NCBI GenBank assembly: GCA_018268465.1
Contig: JAFDWN010000033.1
Location: 65,165 to 129,164 of the forward strand
DNA: 64,000 nucleotides
Reading direction: 5' to 3'
Source: Actinomycetota bacterium
Lineage (GTDB): Bacteria > Actinomycetota > Actinomycetes > Mycobacteriales > Mycobacteriaceae
Shown: positions 17,140 through 25,671 of the stretch, piece by piece
Numbering within the stretch: position 1 is the stretch's first letter
Layout: every line of letters starts with the position of its first letter
Notes under the pieces: model-generated
Seen by the model: only the letters and a program-made list of their open reading frames with translations
What the model was told of the DNA's origin: nothing
The model's database searches: none
Made by a program: the position numbers and the translations under genes

Positions 17140-18540
17140 ATGACTACCACTCTGCGGACCGATAACCCGCTGCACGTCAACGACATCGGCGCCCGGCTGG
17201 ACAACCTCGCGGTGGGGCCGGTCCACCGAAAGGTGGTGGTCGCCATCGGGCTGGGACTGTTCTTCGAGGTCTACGAGATTTTCCTGTCCAGCACCATCGC
17301 CACCGCATTGAAGACCCAGTACGGCCTCGGAGGTATGGCCCTGCAGGCGCTAATGGCTTCGTCGTTCGTCGGGATGTTCATCGGCGCAGCGGTTTTCGGC
17401 CGTGTCGCGGACCGGCTGGGCCGGCGGCGGGCATTCCTGGTCAACCTCGTCTGGTTCTCCGTGTGGAGCCTGGTCGCCGCGGTCGCCCCGAATCCGCTGA
17501 TTCTCGTCGCGGCGCGCTTCATGGCGGGTATCGGGGTCGGCGCCGAGTACCCGGTGGCCGACGCCTATCTCTCCGATGTCCTCCCCAAGGCGCACCGCGG
17601 GCGGCTGTCGGCCTGGGCCTATACCTGTTCCTTCGTTGCCGTCCCGGCGCTCGGGTTTCTGTCCCTGGCGCTCACGGGGCACCGCGTTCTCGGAATGGAC
17701 GGCTGGCGAGTCCTGCTGGTCGTCGGTGCGGTCGGTGCGGTCGTCGTGATCGCCATTCGACGCGGGTTGCCCGAATCGCCGCGCTGGCTGGCGGGCGTGG
17801 GGCGCACAGAAGAGGCGCGTGCCGCGCTGCGGGTGCTCGAGACCGGGCTGACGACCCCGGCAGACGACACGCGCCGAAACGTCGACGCCGCGTCGGCGCC
17901 ACACGCGGCAGCCGAACCGCGTCCGACGGTGAACCCCGTTCGGCGCCTGGGTCAACGACCCTATCGGCAACGGCTGGCGATGCTCGGGGTGTTCCACCTG
18001 TTCCAACCGTTCGGCTACTACGGATTCGGCACCCTGGCCGCCCTGGTGCTGGTCAGTCGCGGATATGACGTCACATCGTCGTTGTTGTTCACGGCACTGT
18101 CGTTCATCGGATATCCGGTCGGATCGCTGCTCTCGATCCCCCTGTTGAAGCGGTTCGAACGTAAGTACCTGGTGATGGCGAGTGTTGTGGTGATGGCCGT
18201 GTGCGGTGTGCTGTTCGCCACCGTGCACACCCCGGCGCTCATCGTGACATTCGGACTGCTGACGACCGCGGCGAGCAACGTGTTCTCGAACATCTACCAC
18301 GTCTACCAGGCCGAGATCTTCCCGAGCGATGTCCGGGCAACCGCCGTCGGCTGGACCTACTCCGTGTCGCGGCTGTCCAGTGCGGCCCTGCCCTTCATCC
18401 TCATCCCCGTCCTGGACACCTACGGTCCCACGGCGATGTTCGGGGTCGTCCTGGCGGCGCTGGCCGTCACCATCGCGGTGGTTGCTCCCTTCGGTCCCCG
18501 CACGACGGGCCGCAGCCTCGAAGAGATCAACCCGGTCTGA
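17140..18540 (+). CDS. MFS transporter, metabolite:H+ symporter type
   Basis: A 466-residue carrier with ~12 transmembrane helices. The MFS loop motif GRVADRLGRRRAF lies between helices 2 and 3; ARFMAGIGVGAEYPVADAYLSD (helix 4) and RRGLPESPRWLAGVG fit the sugar/aromatic-acid symporter branch. A polar central loop (~225-270) separates the halves. The gene follows the membrane protein by 18 bp and is therefore controlled by element A. The family includes niacin, aromatic acid and dicarboxylate carriers; substrate is not decided. A strong hairpin follows the stop. Confidence 0.9.
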   Translation: MTTTLRTDNPLHVNDIGARLDNLAVGPVHRKVVVAIGLGLFFEVYEIFLSSTIATALKTQYGLGGMALQALMASSFVGMFIGAAVFGRVADRLGRRRAFLVNLVWFSVWSLVAAVAPNPLILVAARFMAGIGVGAEYPVADAYLSDVLPKAHRGRLSAWAYTCSFVAVPALGFLSLALTGHRVLGMDGWRVLLVVGAVGAVVVIAIRRGLPESPRWLAGVGRTEEARAALRVLETGLTTPADDTRRNVDAASAPHAAAEPRPTVNPVRRLGQRPYRQRLAMLGVFHLFQPFGYYGFGTLAALVLVSRGYDVTSSLLFTALSFIGYPVGSLLSIPLLKRFERKYLVMASVVVMAVCGVLFATVHTPALIVTFGLLTTAASNVFSNIYHVYQAEIFPSDVRATAVGWTYSVSRLSSAALPFILIPVLDTYGPTAMFGVVLAALAVTIAVVAPFGPRTTGRSLEEINPV

Positions 18541-18560
18541 GCCCGGTCCACCGGATCTGC

Positions 18561-18592
18561 GTGCCGGCCTCCATCTAGTGGGAGGCCGGCAC
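18561..18592. terminator. Bidirectional terminator-like hairpin
   Basis: A perfect 12-bp stem, GTGCCGGCCTCC (18561-18572) and GGAGGCCGGCAC (18581-18592), with an 8-nt loop. It sits between the convergent MFS and PPOX genes and is followed by GCTTTCGT on the plus strand. It probably ends transcripts from both sides. Confidence 0.75.
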
Positions 18593-18637
18593 GCTTTCGT
18601 CGTTGCCGCCGGTAATACCAACGAAAAGCCAAGCCGG

Positions 18638-19093
18638 CTAGCCGCGTTCGATCCTTCGCAGCCCGTGCGCGGGGGTCCACCACTCCACGACGAGCAGCGT
18701 CGCTTCCGCGTTGAGGTGGGTATGCACAACCTCGGCGATGTCGGCGTGGAAGAGTTCGCCGTCGGGTTCGTCGGCGACCGGGCCGGATACGATCGCCCGC
18801 CCGGAGATTTTCGCCTCACCCGGCCATTGCGCCTCGGAACCCTCGATCGGATCGACCGTGGCACTGTGTAAGGCGAACCGTGGGTCGCGGCGCAGATCCG
18901 CACCTTTACGCGCATTCGGCATCGATCCGAAGACCAGGATCCCGTCCTCGAATGCCGCCTCGATTCCGGAGATTCGCGGTGACCCGTCGGCTCGCAGTGT
19001 CGCGATGGTTTTGTGCTTGTGCGCATCGAAGAGCACCCGCACGGACCGTGCGAAATCCGGCGCTGACTCTTCGACGTCTCGCCACGTCGCCAT
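18638..19093 (-). CDS. Pyridoxamine 5'-phosphate oxidase-fold protein
   Basis: A 151-residue split-barrel flavin/deazaflavin-binding protein from ATG 19093 (MATWRDVEESAPDFA). Typical features are the N-terminal strand pair KTIATLRADGSPRISGIEA and the following GILVFGSMPNARKGADLRRDPRFALHS, then a short C-terminal WW segment. Many mycobacterial members use F420 or bind haem; which cofactor applies is not visible. It is convergent with the MFS carrier and divergent from the DUF222/HNH gene. Confidence 0.85.
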   Translation of the reverse strand: MATWRDVEESAPDFARSVRVLFDAHKHKTIATLRADGSPRISGIEAAFEDGILVFGSMPNARKGADLRRDPRFALHSATVDPIEGSEAQWPGEAKISGRAIVSGPVADEPDGELFHADIAEVVHTHLNAEATLLVVEWWTPAHGLRRIERG

Positions 19094-19237
19094 CGGTCCA
19101 TGATCGCACCCGCGGGTGGGCGAGCTCGGTCGGCACCCGGTGGCGCAGATGAGGCCGGATGGTGCGGCAGCTGGGCGATCCCGTTCGCAGGGATCGCGAC
19201 GGCGATTCTTGTCATACCCGGGTGGGAGGATGGTGCT

Positions 19238-20566
19238 ATGTCCACCGCCGCAACTTCTTTCGGGGATGTTGGGGATGTCGGGGATGTCGGGGATGAGGTG
19301 CGACCGTGTGACCGGTTGGAGACGTTGTTCGACGAGATCGCGGAGCTGATGGGGCAGCGCAATGCGATCGATGGCCGGTTGGTGCAGATCGTTGCCGAGA
19401 TCGACGGCCAGCAGATGTGGGGTAGCACGGGATGTCGTTCGATCGCGGCGTTGGTGGCGTGGCGCACCGGCATGGCCCCGCGCAACGCCGAGACGGTCGT
19501 GGCGATCGCCAACCGCATCGAGGAGTTTCCTCGCCTCACGCAGGGGATGGCACAGGGGCGGCTGTCGTTGGATCAGGTCGGGGTGATCGCCGAATATGCC
19601 GCGGACGGGTCCGATGAGCACTATGCCGCATTGGCGCCTGTCGCGACGGTCACTCAGTTGCGCACGGCGGTCAAGCTCGAACCGCGGCCGGCGAAGAAGC
19701 CGAAACCCGAACCGAAGGCGGAGTTCACCCGCATCGAGGACGGTGAGTTCACCACCTACCGGATCCGGCTCCCGAAGGTGGAGGCGGCGAAGTTCGATGC
19801 CGCGCATCGGGCGCACCGGGATGGGTTGATCGCAGACTGGAAACGTGATCGGGATCCGGGGTTCGACCCGGAGGCCGCGGACGAGCAGGACGAGCAGGAC
19901 GAACGCATGGCGCCACCGGAGCAGGCGCCGCCGTTTCCGAGCACTGTGGAGGCGTTCATGAGTCTTGTCGAGGCAGGCTGGGACACCGAGGTGGCCGCGC
20001 GCCCGCACAGCGCGCACGCCACCCTGATGGTGCATGTCGACGTGGACAAGCCCGTTGCCTCACTTCATCTGGGTCCGCTGCTGTCCGACGACGAGCGGCA
20101 GTTTCTGGGCTGCGATGCGACATGTGAGGTGTGGTTCGAACGTTGCGGTCAGCTGATCGGGTCCGGCCGCACCACCCGCACCATCTCCCGCCGGTTGCGG
20201 CGGGCATTGGAGCACCGTGACACGACGTGCGTGGTGCCCGGCTGCGGCGCCACCCGGGGTTTGCATGCCCATCACATCGTGCACTGGGAAAATGGCGGTG
20301 CCACCGAACTCGACAACATGGTGCTGGTCTGCCCGTTTCATCACCGGCTGCACCATAAGGGTGGGATCACCATCACCGGACCCGCCGACCGGCTCGCCGT
20401 CAGCGACAGTCGTGGCCGGCAACTGACCGGCGGATCCTTGGCCCGCCCACCCACCGGGTCACCACCCGACGTCCCACCGTGTCGCGGCCCGTTGGGTGAA
20501 GACGCGGAATGGTGGTGGTACACACCCTTTGAACCACCGGCGGATAGCCAGGTCGAGCCGTCGTAA
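19238..20566 (+). CDS. 13E12-family DUF222/HNH endonuclease domain protein
   Basis: A 442-residue protein: DUF222 (~20-330) then an HNH nuclease domain with CVVPGCGATRGLHAHHIVHW and LDNMVLVCPFHHRLHH, which keeps the zinc cysteines and the catalytic His-Asn-His set. ATG 19238 follows GGGAGGA. This family is present in multiple copies in mycobacterial genomes and is suspected to be mobile or recombination-prone, but its biological role is unknown. An acidic DEQDEQDE stretch near residue 217 separates the two halves. It lies inside the transport block without clear functional connection. Confidence 0.9.
   Translation: MSTAATSFGDVGDVGDVGDEVRPCDRLETLFDEIAELMGQRNAIDGRLVQIVAEIDGQQMWGSTGCRSIAALVAWRTGMAPRNAETVVAIANRIEEFPRLTQGMAQGRLSLDQVGVIAEYAADGSDEHYAALAPVATVTQLRTAVKLEPRPAKKPKPEPKAEFTRIEDGEFTTYRIRLPKVEAAKFDAAHRAHRDGLIADWKRDRDPGFDPEAADEQDEQDERMAPPEQAPPFPSTVEAFMSLVEAGWDTEVAARPHSAHATLMVHVDVDKPVASLHLGPLLSDDERQFLGCDATCEVWFERCGQLIGSGRTTRTISRRLRRALEHRDTTCVVPGCGATRGLHAHHIVHWENGGATELDNMVLVCPFHHRLHHKGGITITGPADRLAVSDSRGRQLTGGSLARPPTGSPPDVPPCRGPLGEDAEWWWYTPFEPPADSQVEPS
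19262..19297 (+). repeat. 9-bp tandem repeat at the 5' end of the DUF222 gene
   Basis: Four units GGGGATGTT, GGGGATGTC, GGGGATGTC, GGGGATGAG encode GDVGDVGDVGDE. Because the unit is a multiple of three, expansion or contraction would keep the frame. Confidence 0.85.
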
Positions 20567-20616
20567 GGGGGTGCCCGTCGCGGGTCGTGCCTGTTGGGGC
20601 GCACTGGTCTGGACGC

Positions 20617-22029
20617 TCAGATGGTCGTCCGCGGCGAACGCCCTCGCAGCCGGCGGTAGCCACCCAACGCGATCCCCAGCACCAGCCAGCAGACGCCGAC
20701 GATCTTGGCGTTGGTGTCCGCCTCCCACAATGCCACCAGCAGGATCGCCGAACCGAGAACCGGCGAGATCACATGGGTGAACCACCGCCTTCCGGTGGGA
20801 CGGCGGAGGAAATGCGCGACCACGCTGGCGTGGAGCAGGATGTAGGACAGCAGGGCACCGAATGTCACCAGCGTGGTCAACAACCCGGCCTGGCGCACAC
20901 CGACGATCCCGATGCCCAAGGCAAGGGCCGCGATCAAGATCATGGCGTTGACCGGGACCCGCCGTGCGCCGCTCACGCGCGCCAGAAACGCGGGCAGATG
21001 GCCGTCCCTGGCCATGCTGTAGACCAGCCGCGCTGCGGTGGTGTTGGCCGCGATGAGATTGCCCATCGCCGCCACCAGCGCCGAGTTGAGCACCACGAAC
21101 ATCTTGAACTGACTGTCCATGGCGGTGCCGACCAGATCGTAGAAGGCGTTGTTCGCGGCGGTACCGTCGGCGAAGCGAGAGCCGCCGGGCACCAAGATGC
21201 ATGCCGCGTAGACCTGGATGACGAAAAGCGCGGTGGAGCCGTACATCACGATCATCGTGGCCTTCGACACCGCCTTGCCGCCGCCCTTGGCCTCCTCGTT
21301 GAGCGTCGAGATCGCATCGAAGCCAAGGAAACTGAATGCGGCCACCGGAACAGCGCCGGCGACCATCGCCCAGGACGCCCCGCCGTGCGGACGGAAGGGG
21401 TCCAGCGAGAGATGCGCCTGGCCCGTTGCCACCAGAACAACTGCCCAGCAAAGGAACACGGCGAGAATGAGGAGCTGGACATAGAGGAAGACCGTGTTCA
21501 TCTTCGCGGTCACGCCGATACCCATCACATTGGTCAGTGCGCTCACCGCGACGAAGAAGACCACCCACACCCAGGCGGGCACGCTGGGTACCACCGTGGT
21601 CATCGCGCTGGCCGACAGCACGCACAGCAGAGCGGGCAACAGCAGATAGTCCAGCAGGATCGCCCAGCCGGAGACGAATCCGAGAAAACGGTTGGTGGCC
21701 AGGCTGACATAGCTGTAGGTCGATCCCGAAACGGGGAAGCGCTGCGCCATCTCCTTGTAGCTGATCGCGCTGAACAGCATCGCGACGGCCGCCACGACGT
21801 ATACCGCGGCGACCGCCCCGGCCGACATGTCATAAATGATCCCGAACACTCCGATGGGCGCCAGCGGCACCATATAGATCAGGCCGTGGATCACGAGGTC
21901 GCGCACGCTGAGGCGGCGCGCGAGTTCCGGCTCGTAGCCCAGCTCGCGCAGCCGCGCCGCGCCGTCGTCGGGGCCGGGAGACGCGGTGGTGTCGCCCGGC
22001 GGTGTCGGTGTGGACGACCGTGTCTGCAT
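20617..22029 (-). CDS. APC-superfamily amino acid/organic cation permease
   Basis: A 470-residue permease with ~12 helices. The helix-1 region LIYMVPLAPIGVFGIIYDMS carries the family's substrate loop, and helix 6 has AFSFLGFDAISTLNEEAKGG, a hallmark of APC carriers. RLVYSMARDGHLPAFLARVS precedes helix 9. ATG 22029 follows a ~40-residue polar N-terminus. Element B and its -10 box lie just upstream and point at this gene, 90 nt from the start codon. Substrate class is probably an amino acid or amine; the sequence does not specify it. Confidence 0.9.
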   Translation of the reverse strand: MQTRSSTPTPPGDTTASPGPDDGAARLRELGYEPELARRLSVRDLVIHGLIYMVPLAPIGVFGIIYDMSAGAVAAVYVVAAVAMLFSAISYKEMAQRFPVSGSTYSYVSLATNRFLGFVSGWAILLDYLLLPALLCVLSASAMTTVVPSVPAWVWVVFFVAVSALTNVMGIGVTAKMNTVFLYVQLLILAVFLCWAVVLVATGQAHLSLDPFRPHGGASWAMVAGAVPVAAFSFLGFDAISTLNEEAKGGGKAVSKATMIVMYGSTALFVIQVYAACILVPGGSRFADGTAANNAFYDLVGTAMDSQFKMFVVLNSALVAAMGNLIAANTTAARLVYSMARDGHLPAFLARVSGARRVPVNAMILIAALALGIGIVGVRQAGLLTTLVTFGALLSYILLHASVVAHFLRRPTGRRWFTHVISPVLGSAILLVALWEADTNAKIVGVCWLVLGIALGGYRRLRGRSPRTTI

Positions 22030-22088
22030 CGGGAACTCCTCGGTGATGTCGTCGGCTCTGCGGGACGGCTCCGCGACCCGCCCGACCG

Positions 22089-22094
22089 AAACTA
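22089..22094 (-). promoter_or_regulatory. Predicted -10 box (TAGTTT) of the element-B promoter
   Basis: On the minus strand TAGTTT lies in CCGTAGTTTCGG, 25 nt from element B, the same spacing and context as at copy A. It would drive the APC permease gene. Confidence 0.55.
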
Positions 22095-22119
22095 CGGACA
22101 GCCCAATCCCGTTGGCACG

Positions 22120-22174
22120 CTTGTCCGCACAAGCCGCACAAGCGGCGATTTCGAGCTTTTGCGCATTGTGCTCA
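22120..22174 (-). promoter_or_regulatory. 55-bp regulatory element, copy B
   Basis: Minus-strand copy of the element: TGAGCACAATGCGCAAAAG at 22174-22156 and TTGTGCGGACAA at 22132-22121, where one base breaks the palindrome. It is directed at the APC permease. Its other edge is only 10 bp from the -10 box of the sensor kinase gene, so a bound regulator would block that divergent promoter. Confidence 0.75.
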
Positions 22175-22184
22175 GGTGTGCGGG

Positions 22185-22199
22185 TACGCTCTGCGCATG
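22185..22199 (+). promoter_or_regulatory. Probable leaderless promoter -10 for the sensor kinase
   Basis: TACGCT (22185-22190) lies 6 nt before ATG 22197, and no ribosome site is present. Element B ends at 22174, over the expected -35 position. Confidence 0.5.
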
Positions 22200-23885
22200 G
22201 CAGGGAGCCGCCGCATCGATGTCCGGCTCGCGACCCAGGTGCTCGTGCTGCAACTCGCGGTGGTGGCCATCACCCTGGTGATCGCGTTCGGGCTGTTCGC
22301 GGTGTTCAGCCATCAACGAATCGCCAGCGAGTACGGGATCCGCGCCCTGGATATGGCGCGGGTGGTCGCGGCCGCGCCGGCCGTGCGTGCCGACGTCGCC
22401 CGCTACGACCAGAACCCGCTGCCGCCCGGTAGGGCCGCTGTCGACGAACTGGCTGGCGGTCCGCTGCAGGCGATCGCGACGGAGGTCCAGCGGCGCACGG
22501 ACGTACTGTTCGTGGTCATCACGGACAACCACGGCATCAGGCTGGCCCACCCGGACCGCGACGAATTGGGTGAACGAGTCAGCACCGATCCATCCGAAGC
22601 CCTCGAGGGCCGCGAAGTGGTGCTGCACCAATCCGGCACGCTCGGTCCGTCGGTACGCGCGAAAGTGCCGATCCTGGCCCCTGATTCGAATCGGGTGGTC
22701 GGCGAGGTCAGTGTCGGGATCTCCACCGCCGCGGTGCACGCGCAGCTGTTCAGCAACCTACGGGCGTCGGCTGTGCTGGGCGGGGTGGCACTACTCGTCG
22801 GCGCCGTCGGGTCGGTCCTGCTCGCGCGGCGTTGGCGGGGCCTCACCCTGGGCCTGCGCCCGACCGAGATGGCCGAGTTGGTGCGCAGCCAGGCCGCGGT
22901 ATTGCACGGGATCGGTGAAGGTGTGCTGGCCGCCGACCCGTCCTGGCATACCACCTTCGTCAACGACGAGGCGAGCCGGCTGCTGCAGATCGGCGGGGAA
23001 ACCGGCCGGCCCGTGGCCGAGATCGGTTTGACGCCACGTGTCCTCGACGTGTTCAGCGCGGCCGACTCGGCACCGACACTGGCCACGGTGGGCGAACGCA
23101 TCGTGGTGGTGTCGGCCAGGCCGGTGACCCGGGACGGACATGACCTCGGCACGGTTCTGGTGGTGCGCGACCGCACCGACGTCGAATCCCTGACCCGCCA
23201 ACTCGACGCCGTCCAGCTGATGAGCACGGTGTTGCGCGCTCAACGCCACGAGTTCGCCAACCGTCTGCACCTGCTCAACGGTCTGCTGCACAGCGGCCAC
23301 ACCGAAGAGGCGGCGCAGTACCTGGAGGAGCTGCTGGGATCGGGTCCGCTGGGTTCGGCGCTGCCCGGCATCGACGCCATCCGCGACGCCTATCTGCAGG
23401 CGTTCCTCGCGGCCAAGGCGGCGGCCGCCAGGGAGGCCGGCGTGACGCTGACGATCGGCGAGAATACCTGGGTGTCAGGCCGTCTCGTACTCCCCGTCGA
23501 CGTGACGACGGTGCTGGGCAACCTCCTCGACAATGCGATCGACGCGGCCAGGATCGCGGCGAACGCCACCAAGGTGGTGGAGGTCGAGTTGGTTCAGGAA
23601 GGGTCGACACTGCACGTCACCGTGGCCGACAGCGGAGACGGTGTCGCGCCCGATTTCGTGAGCGAGCTGTTCACCGAGGGCACGTCGACCAAACCGGACT
23701 CCGGGATCCCAGGAGGCCGCGGTATCGGGCTGGCGCTCTCGCGTCAGCTCAGCCGATCCCTCGGCGGCGACCTGCGGCTGTCGAGCCTGGGCGATCCCGC
23801 GGCCGAACTGTGCGGCGCCGAATTCATCGCCCGGCTGCCGGGTGTGATCGTCGAGGAGGAGTCCCAATGGGCAGCGCAGAACTAA
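22197..23885 (+). CDS. CitA/DcuS-family sensor histidine kinase
   Basis: A 562-residue membrane sensor of the carboxylate-sensing family. TM1 is at ~13-37. An extracytoplasmic PAS/Cache-type domain (~40-187) contains the signature LFVVITDNHGIRLAHPDRDELGE. TM2 is at ~191-211, followed by a cytoplasmic PAS domain (~225-325). The phosphoacceptor His351 lies in LRAQRHEFANRLHLLNGLL, diagnostic for this family, and the ATPase domain has NLLDNAIDAA, DSGDG and GRGIGLALSRQL. Relatives detect citrate, C4-dicarboxylates or malate. The response regulator gene overlaps its 3' end by 19 nt, so they are co-translated. Three matching promoter elements nearby mark the likely targets. Confidence 0.93.
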   Translation: MAGSRRIDVRLATQVLVLQLAVVAITLVIAFGLFAVFSHQRIASEYGIRALDMARVVAAAPAVRADVARYDQNPLPPGRAAVDELAGGPLQAIATEVQRRTDVLFVVITDNHGIRLAHPDRDELGERVSTDPSEALEGREVVLHQSGTLGPSVRAKVPILAPDSNRVVGEVSVGISTAAVHAQLFSNLRASAVLGGVALLVGAVGSVLLARRWRGLTLGLRPTEMAELVRSQAAVLHGIGEGVLAADPSWHTTFVNDEASRLLQIGGETGRPVAEIGLTPRVLDVFSAADSAPTLATVGERIVVVSARPVTRDGHDLGTVLVVRDRTDVESLTRQLDAVQLMSTVLRAQRHEFANRLHLLNGLLHSGHTEEAAQYLEELLGSGPLGSALPGIDAIRDAYLQAFLAAKAAAAREAGVTLTIGENTWVSGRLVLPVDVTTVLGNLLDNAIDAARIAANATKVVEVELVQEGSTLHVTVADSGDGVAPDFVSELFTEGTSTKPDSGIPGGRGIGLALSRQLSRSLGGDLRLSSLGDPAAELCGAEFIARLPGVIVEEESQWAAQN

Positions 23886-24550
23886 CCGTGCTGGTGGTCG
23901 ACGACGACTTCCGCGTCGCCAATATGCACGCCGGAATCGTCGATGCGCTACCGGGATTCACCGTGACGACGACCGTCAACACACTCGCTGCCGCGCGCAA
24001 GGCCGATCCGGTCGACCTCGCTCTGGTCGATGTGTACCTGCCCGACGGGTCCGGCATCGATTTCGTCCGCGAGCTCACCACCGACAGCATGGTGTTGACG
24101 GCCGCGACCGAAGCCGTGAGCGTTCGGGCCGCGCTCGCCGCCGGAGCCCTCAGCTATCTGGTGAAACCCTTTCCGCCCGCCGAACTCGCCGCGCGACTCG
24201 CCGGCTACGCCCGCTACCGCAAGATCCTCGCGGGCGCCAACCTCGGCCCCGGTGACATCGACGCGGCGGTGGACGCCCTACGGCCCAGGATCGCCGCCGC
24301 GCAGCCGTCCACCGCTGCCCCCTCCCCCACCAAACAACTTGTGCTGCAGGCGCTGAGAGCGTCGGGTAAGCCGATGTCGTCGGCCGAGGTCTCCGCGGCG
24401 ATCGGGGTGTCGAGGGCAACCGCCCAGCGCTACCTGGCGAATCTGGCCAGCGCCGGTGACGTCAAGATCGGGTTGCGCTACGGCACCACCGGACGCCCCG
24501 AACAGGAGTTCGTCGCCGCCGAGAAACCTCCACAGCGACCTCCCCGGTGA
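23867..24550 (+). CDS. CitB/DcuR-family response regulator
   Basis: A 227-residue partner of the preceding kinase. ATG 23867 has GAGGAGGAG just upstream, inside the kinase gene. The receiver domain has acidic residues VVDDD at 11-14, phosphoacceptor Asp55 (LALVDVYLPDG) and Lys100 (SYLVKPF). The C-terminal domain (~165-215) is a helix-turn-helix (MSSAEVSAAIGVSRATAQRY) followed by GTTGRPEQEF, as in CitB/DcuR regulators. It is the best candidate to bind the three 55-bp elements at 16.1, 22.1 and 26.8 kb; that link is inference. Confidence 0.92.
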   Translation: MGSAELTVLVVDDDFRVANMHAGIVDALPGFTVTTTVNTLAAARKADPVDLALVDVYLPDGSGIDFVRELTTDSMVLTAATEAVSVRAALAAGALSYLVKPFPPAELAARLAGYARYRKILAGANLGPGDIDAAVDALRPRIAAAQPSTAAPSPTKQLVLQALRASGKPMSSAEVSAAIGVSRATAQRYLANLASAGDVKIGLRYGTTGRPEQEFVAAEKPPQRPPR

Positions 24551-24568
24551 CCGCGGCGCCGACCGCGA

Positions 24569-25666
24569 TCACGCCCCGGTGACGACCGCGGGCACCGTAT
24601 CGAGCGCCCTGGCCCGCCGCCGAATCAGCCATCCGATGAACTTCGGGATCATCCCGGCCGCCAGCACCATCGTCACCAGACGCAGTACCTGCAGGGTCAC
24701 CACAATGGGGCCGGAATGCACCTCGTTGGCGATGGCGAGCACGCCGTAGATACCGCCCGGCGTGGTCGCCAGGTAGGCGTCGGCCAACGAAACCCCTGCC
24801 CACTGGCTCACCGCGACCGCCACCGCGAAGCAACTCGCAATCGTCAGGGCGATGAACGTCAGCGTCAACGGGATGAGCCGGACGAACCGGCGCAGCACGT
24901 CGACCGCGAACCCGCCGCCGGCCTGCCAGCCGATCACCACGTAGGCGATACCGGTCACCACCGAATTCGGGGCCATCAAGGCGTCCAGCGACGGGCTGGC
25001 GATCGCCAGCGCTCCGGCGGCGACCAGCGGTCCCAACAAGAACGGTGCCGGCATCCGGATGACCCGGGCCAGATGTCCGGCGGCGATGATCAGCGCCGCC
25101 AGCGCGGCCAGCCCAGCCAGACTCCAGCTGTCCTGCGCCGCAACCAATTGCGGCGTCGGGTCGGCGGTGCCCAACTGGCCGAGGACGATCGGCATCGACA
25201 GCACGACGATCGTGAGGCGCAGGTACTGGGACAAGGCGACGTAACGCTCGTCGGCGCCGAGTTCACGCGCCATGCACGAAATGGTGCTGGCGCCCCCGGC
25301 GATGAGTGACAGGTTCGCCGTCGCCACGCCGAGGTCGGGCGCCCAGCGGGCGAGCACGATGCCGAACACGACGCTGAGGCCGAGCGTGATCGTGATGGAG
25401 AAGGCGGCGCATCCGGCGAAGTGCACGAGGTCGGACCCGGTGAGTTTGGTCAGCGGCTCGACGGCGACCACGCCGATGACGCCTTGCGCAGCCGACATCG
25501 CCCGTGGCGGCGGATTGAGCTCGCGTCGCGAGATCAACGCGGTCGCGGCAGCGCCCAACATGCCGGCGATCAACCAGCCCGCGGGCAGGCCCACCTTGCT
25601 GAACACGACACCCAATGTGACGATCAGGACCGCGGCACAGATCCATCGTCGATATCCATTCAACAT
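24569..25666 (-). CDS. AbrB-family membrane protein (putative transporter)
   Basis: A 365-residue integral membrane protein with ~10 helices in two related halves, each containing the AbrB duplication pattern: LPAGWLIAGMLGAAATA in the first half and MPAPFLLGPLVAAGALA in the second. PGGIYGVLAIANEV and AGGASTISCMARELGAD are matching loop segments. E. coli AbrB has been linked to regulation and its family to ammonia/organic acid transport, but no substrate is firmly established. It starts 5 nt after the PrpF-family gene and is co-transcribed from element C. Its role is probably uptake or export of the compound handled by that isomerase. Confidence 0.85.
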   Translation of the reverse strand: MLNGYRRWICAAVLIVTLGVVFSKVGLPAGWLIAGMLGAAATALISRRELNPPPRAMSAAQGVIGVVAVEPLTKLTGSDLVHFAGCAAFSITITLGLSVVFGIVLARWAPDLGVATANLSLIAGGASTISCMARELGADERYVALSQYLRLTIVVLSMPIVLGQLGTADPTPQLVAAQDSWSLAGLAALAALIIAAGHLARVIRMPAPFLLGPLVAAGALAIASPSLDALMAPNSVVTGIAYVVIGWQAGGGFAVDVLRRFVRLIPLTLTFIALTIASCFAVAVAVSQWAGVSLADAYLATTPGGIYGVLAIANEVHSGPIVVTLQVLRLVTMVLAAGMIPKFIGWLIRRRARALDTVPAVVTGA

Positions 25667-25671
25667 GACGG

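Noticed and set aside
18638-20035. Long minus-strand reading frame (465 codons) covering the PPOX gene and much of the DUF222/HNH gene
   Set aside because: Only the last 151 codons (from ATG 19093) encode a recognisable fold; the rest is antisense to the well-supported DUF222/HNH gene and shows composition typical of a shadow frame.
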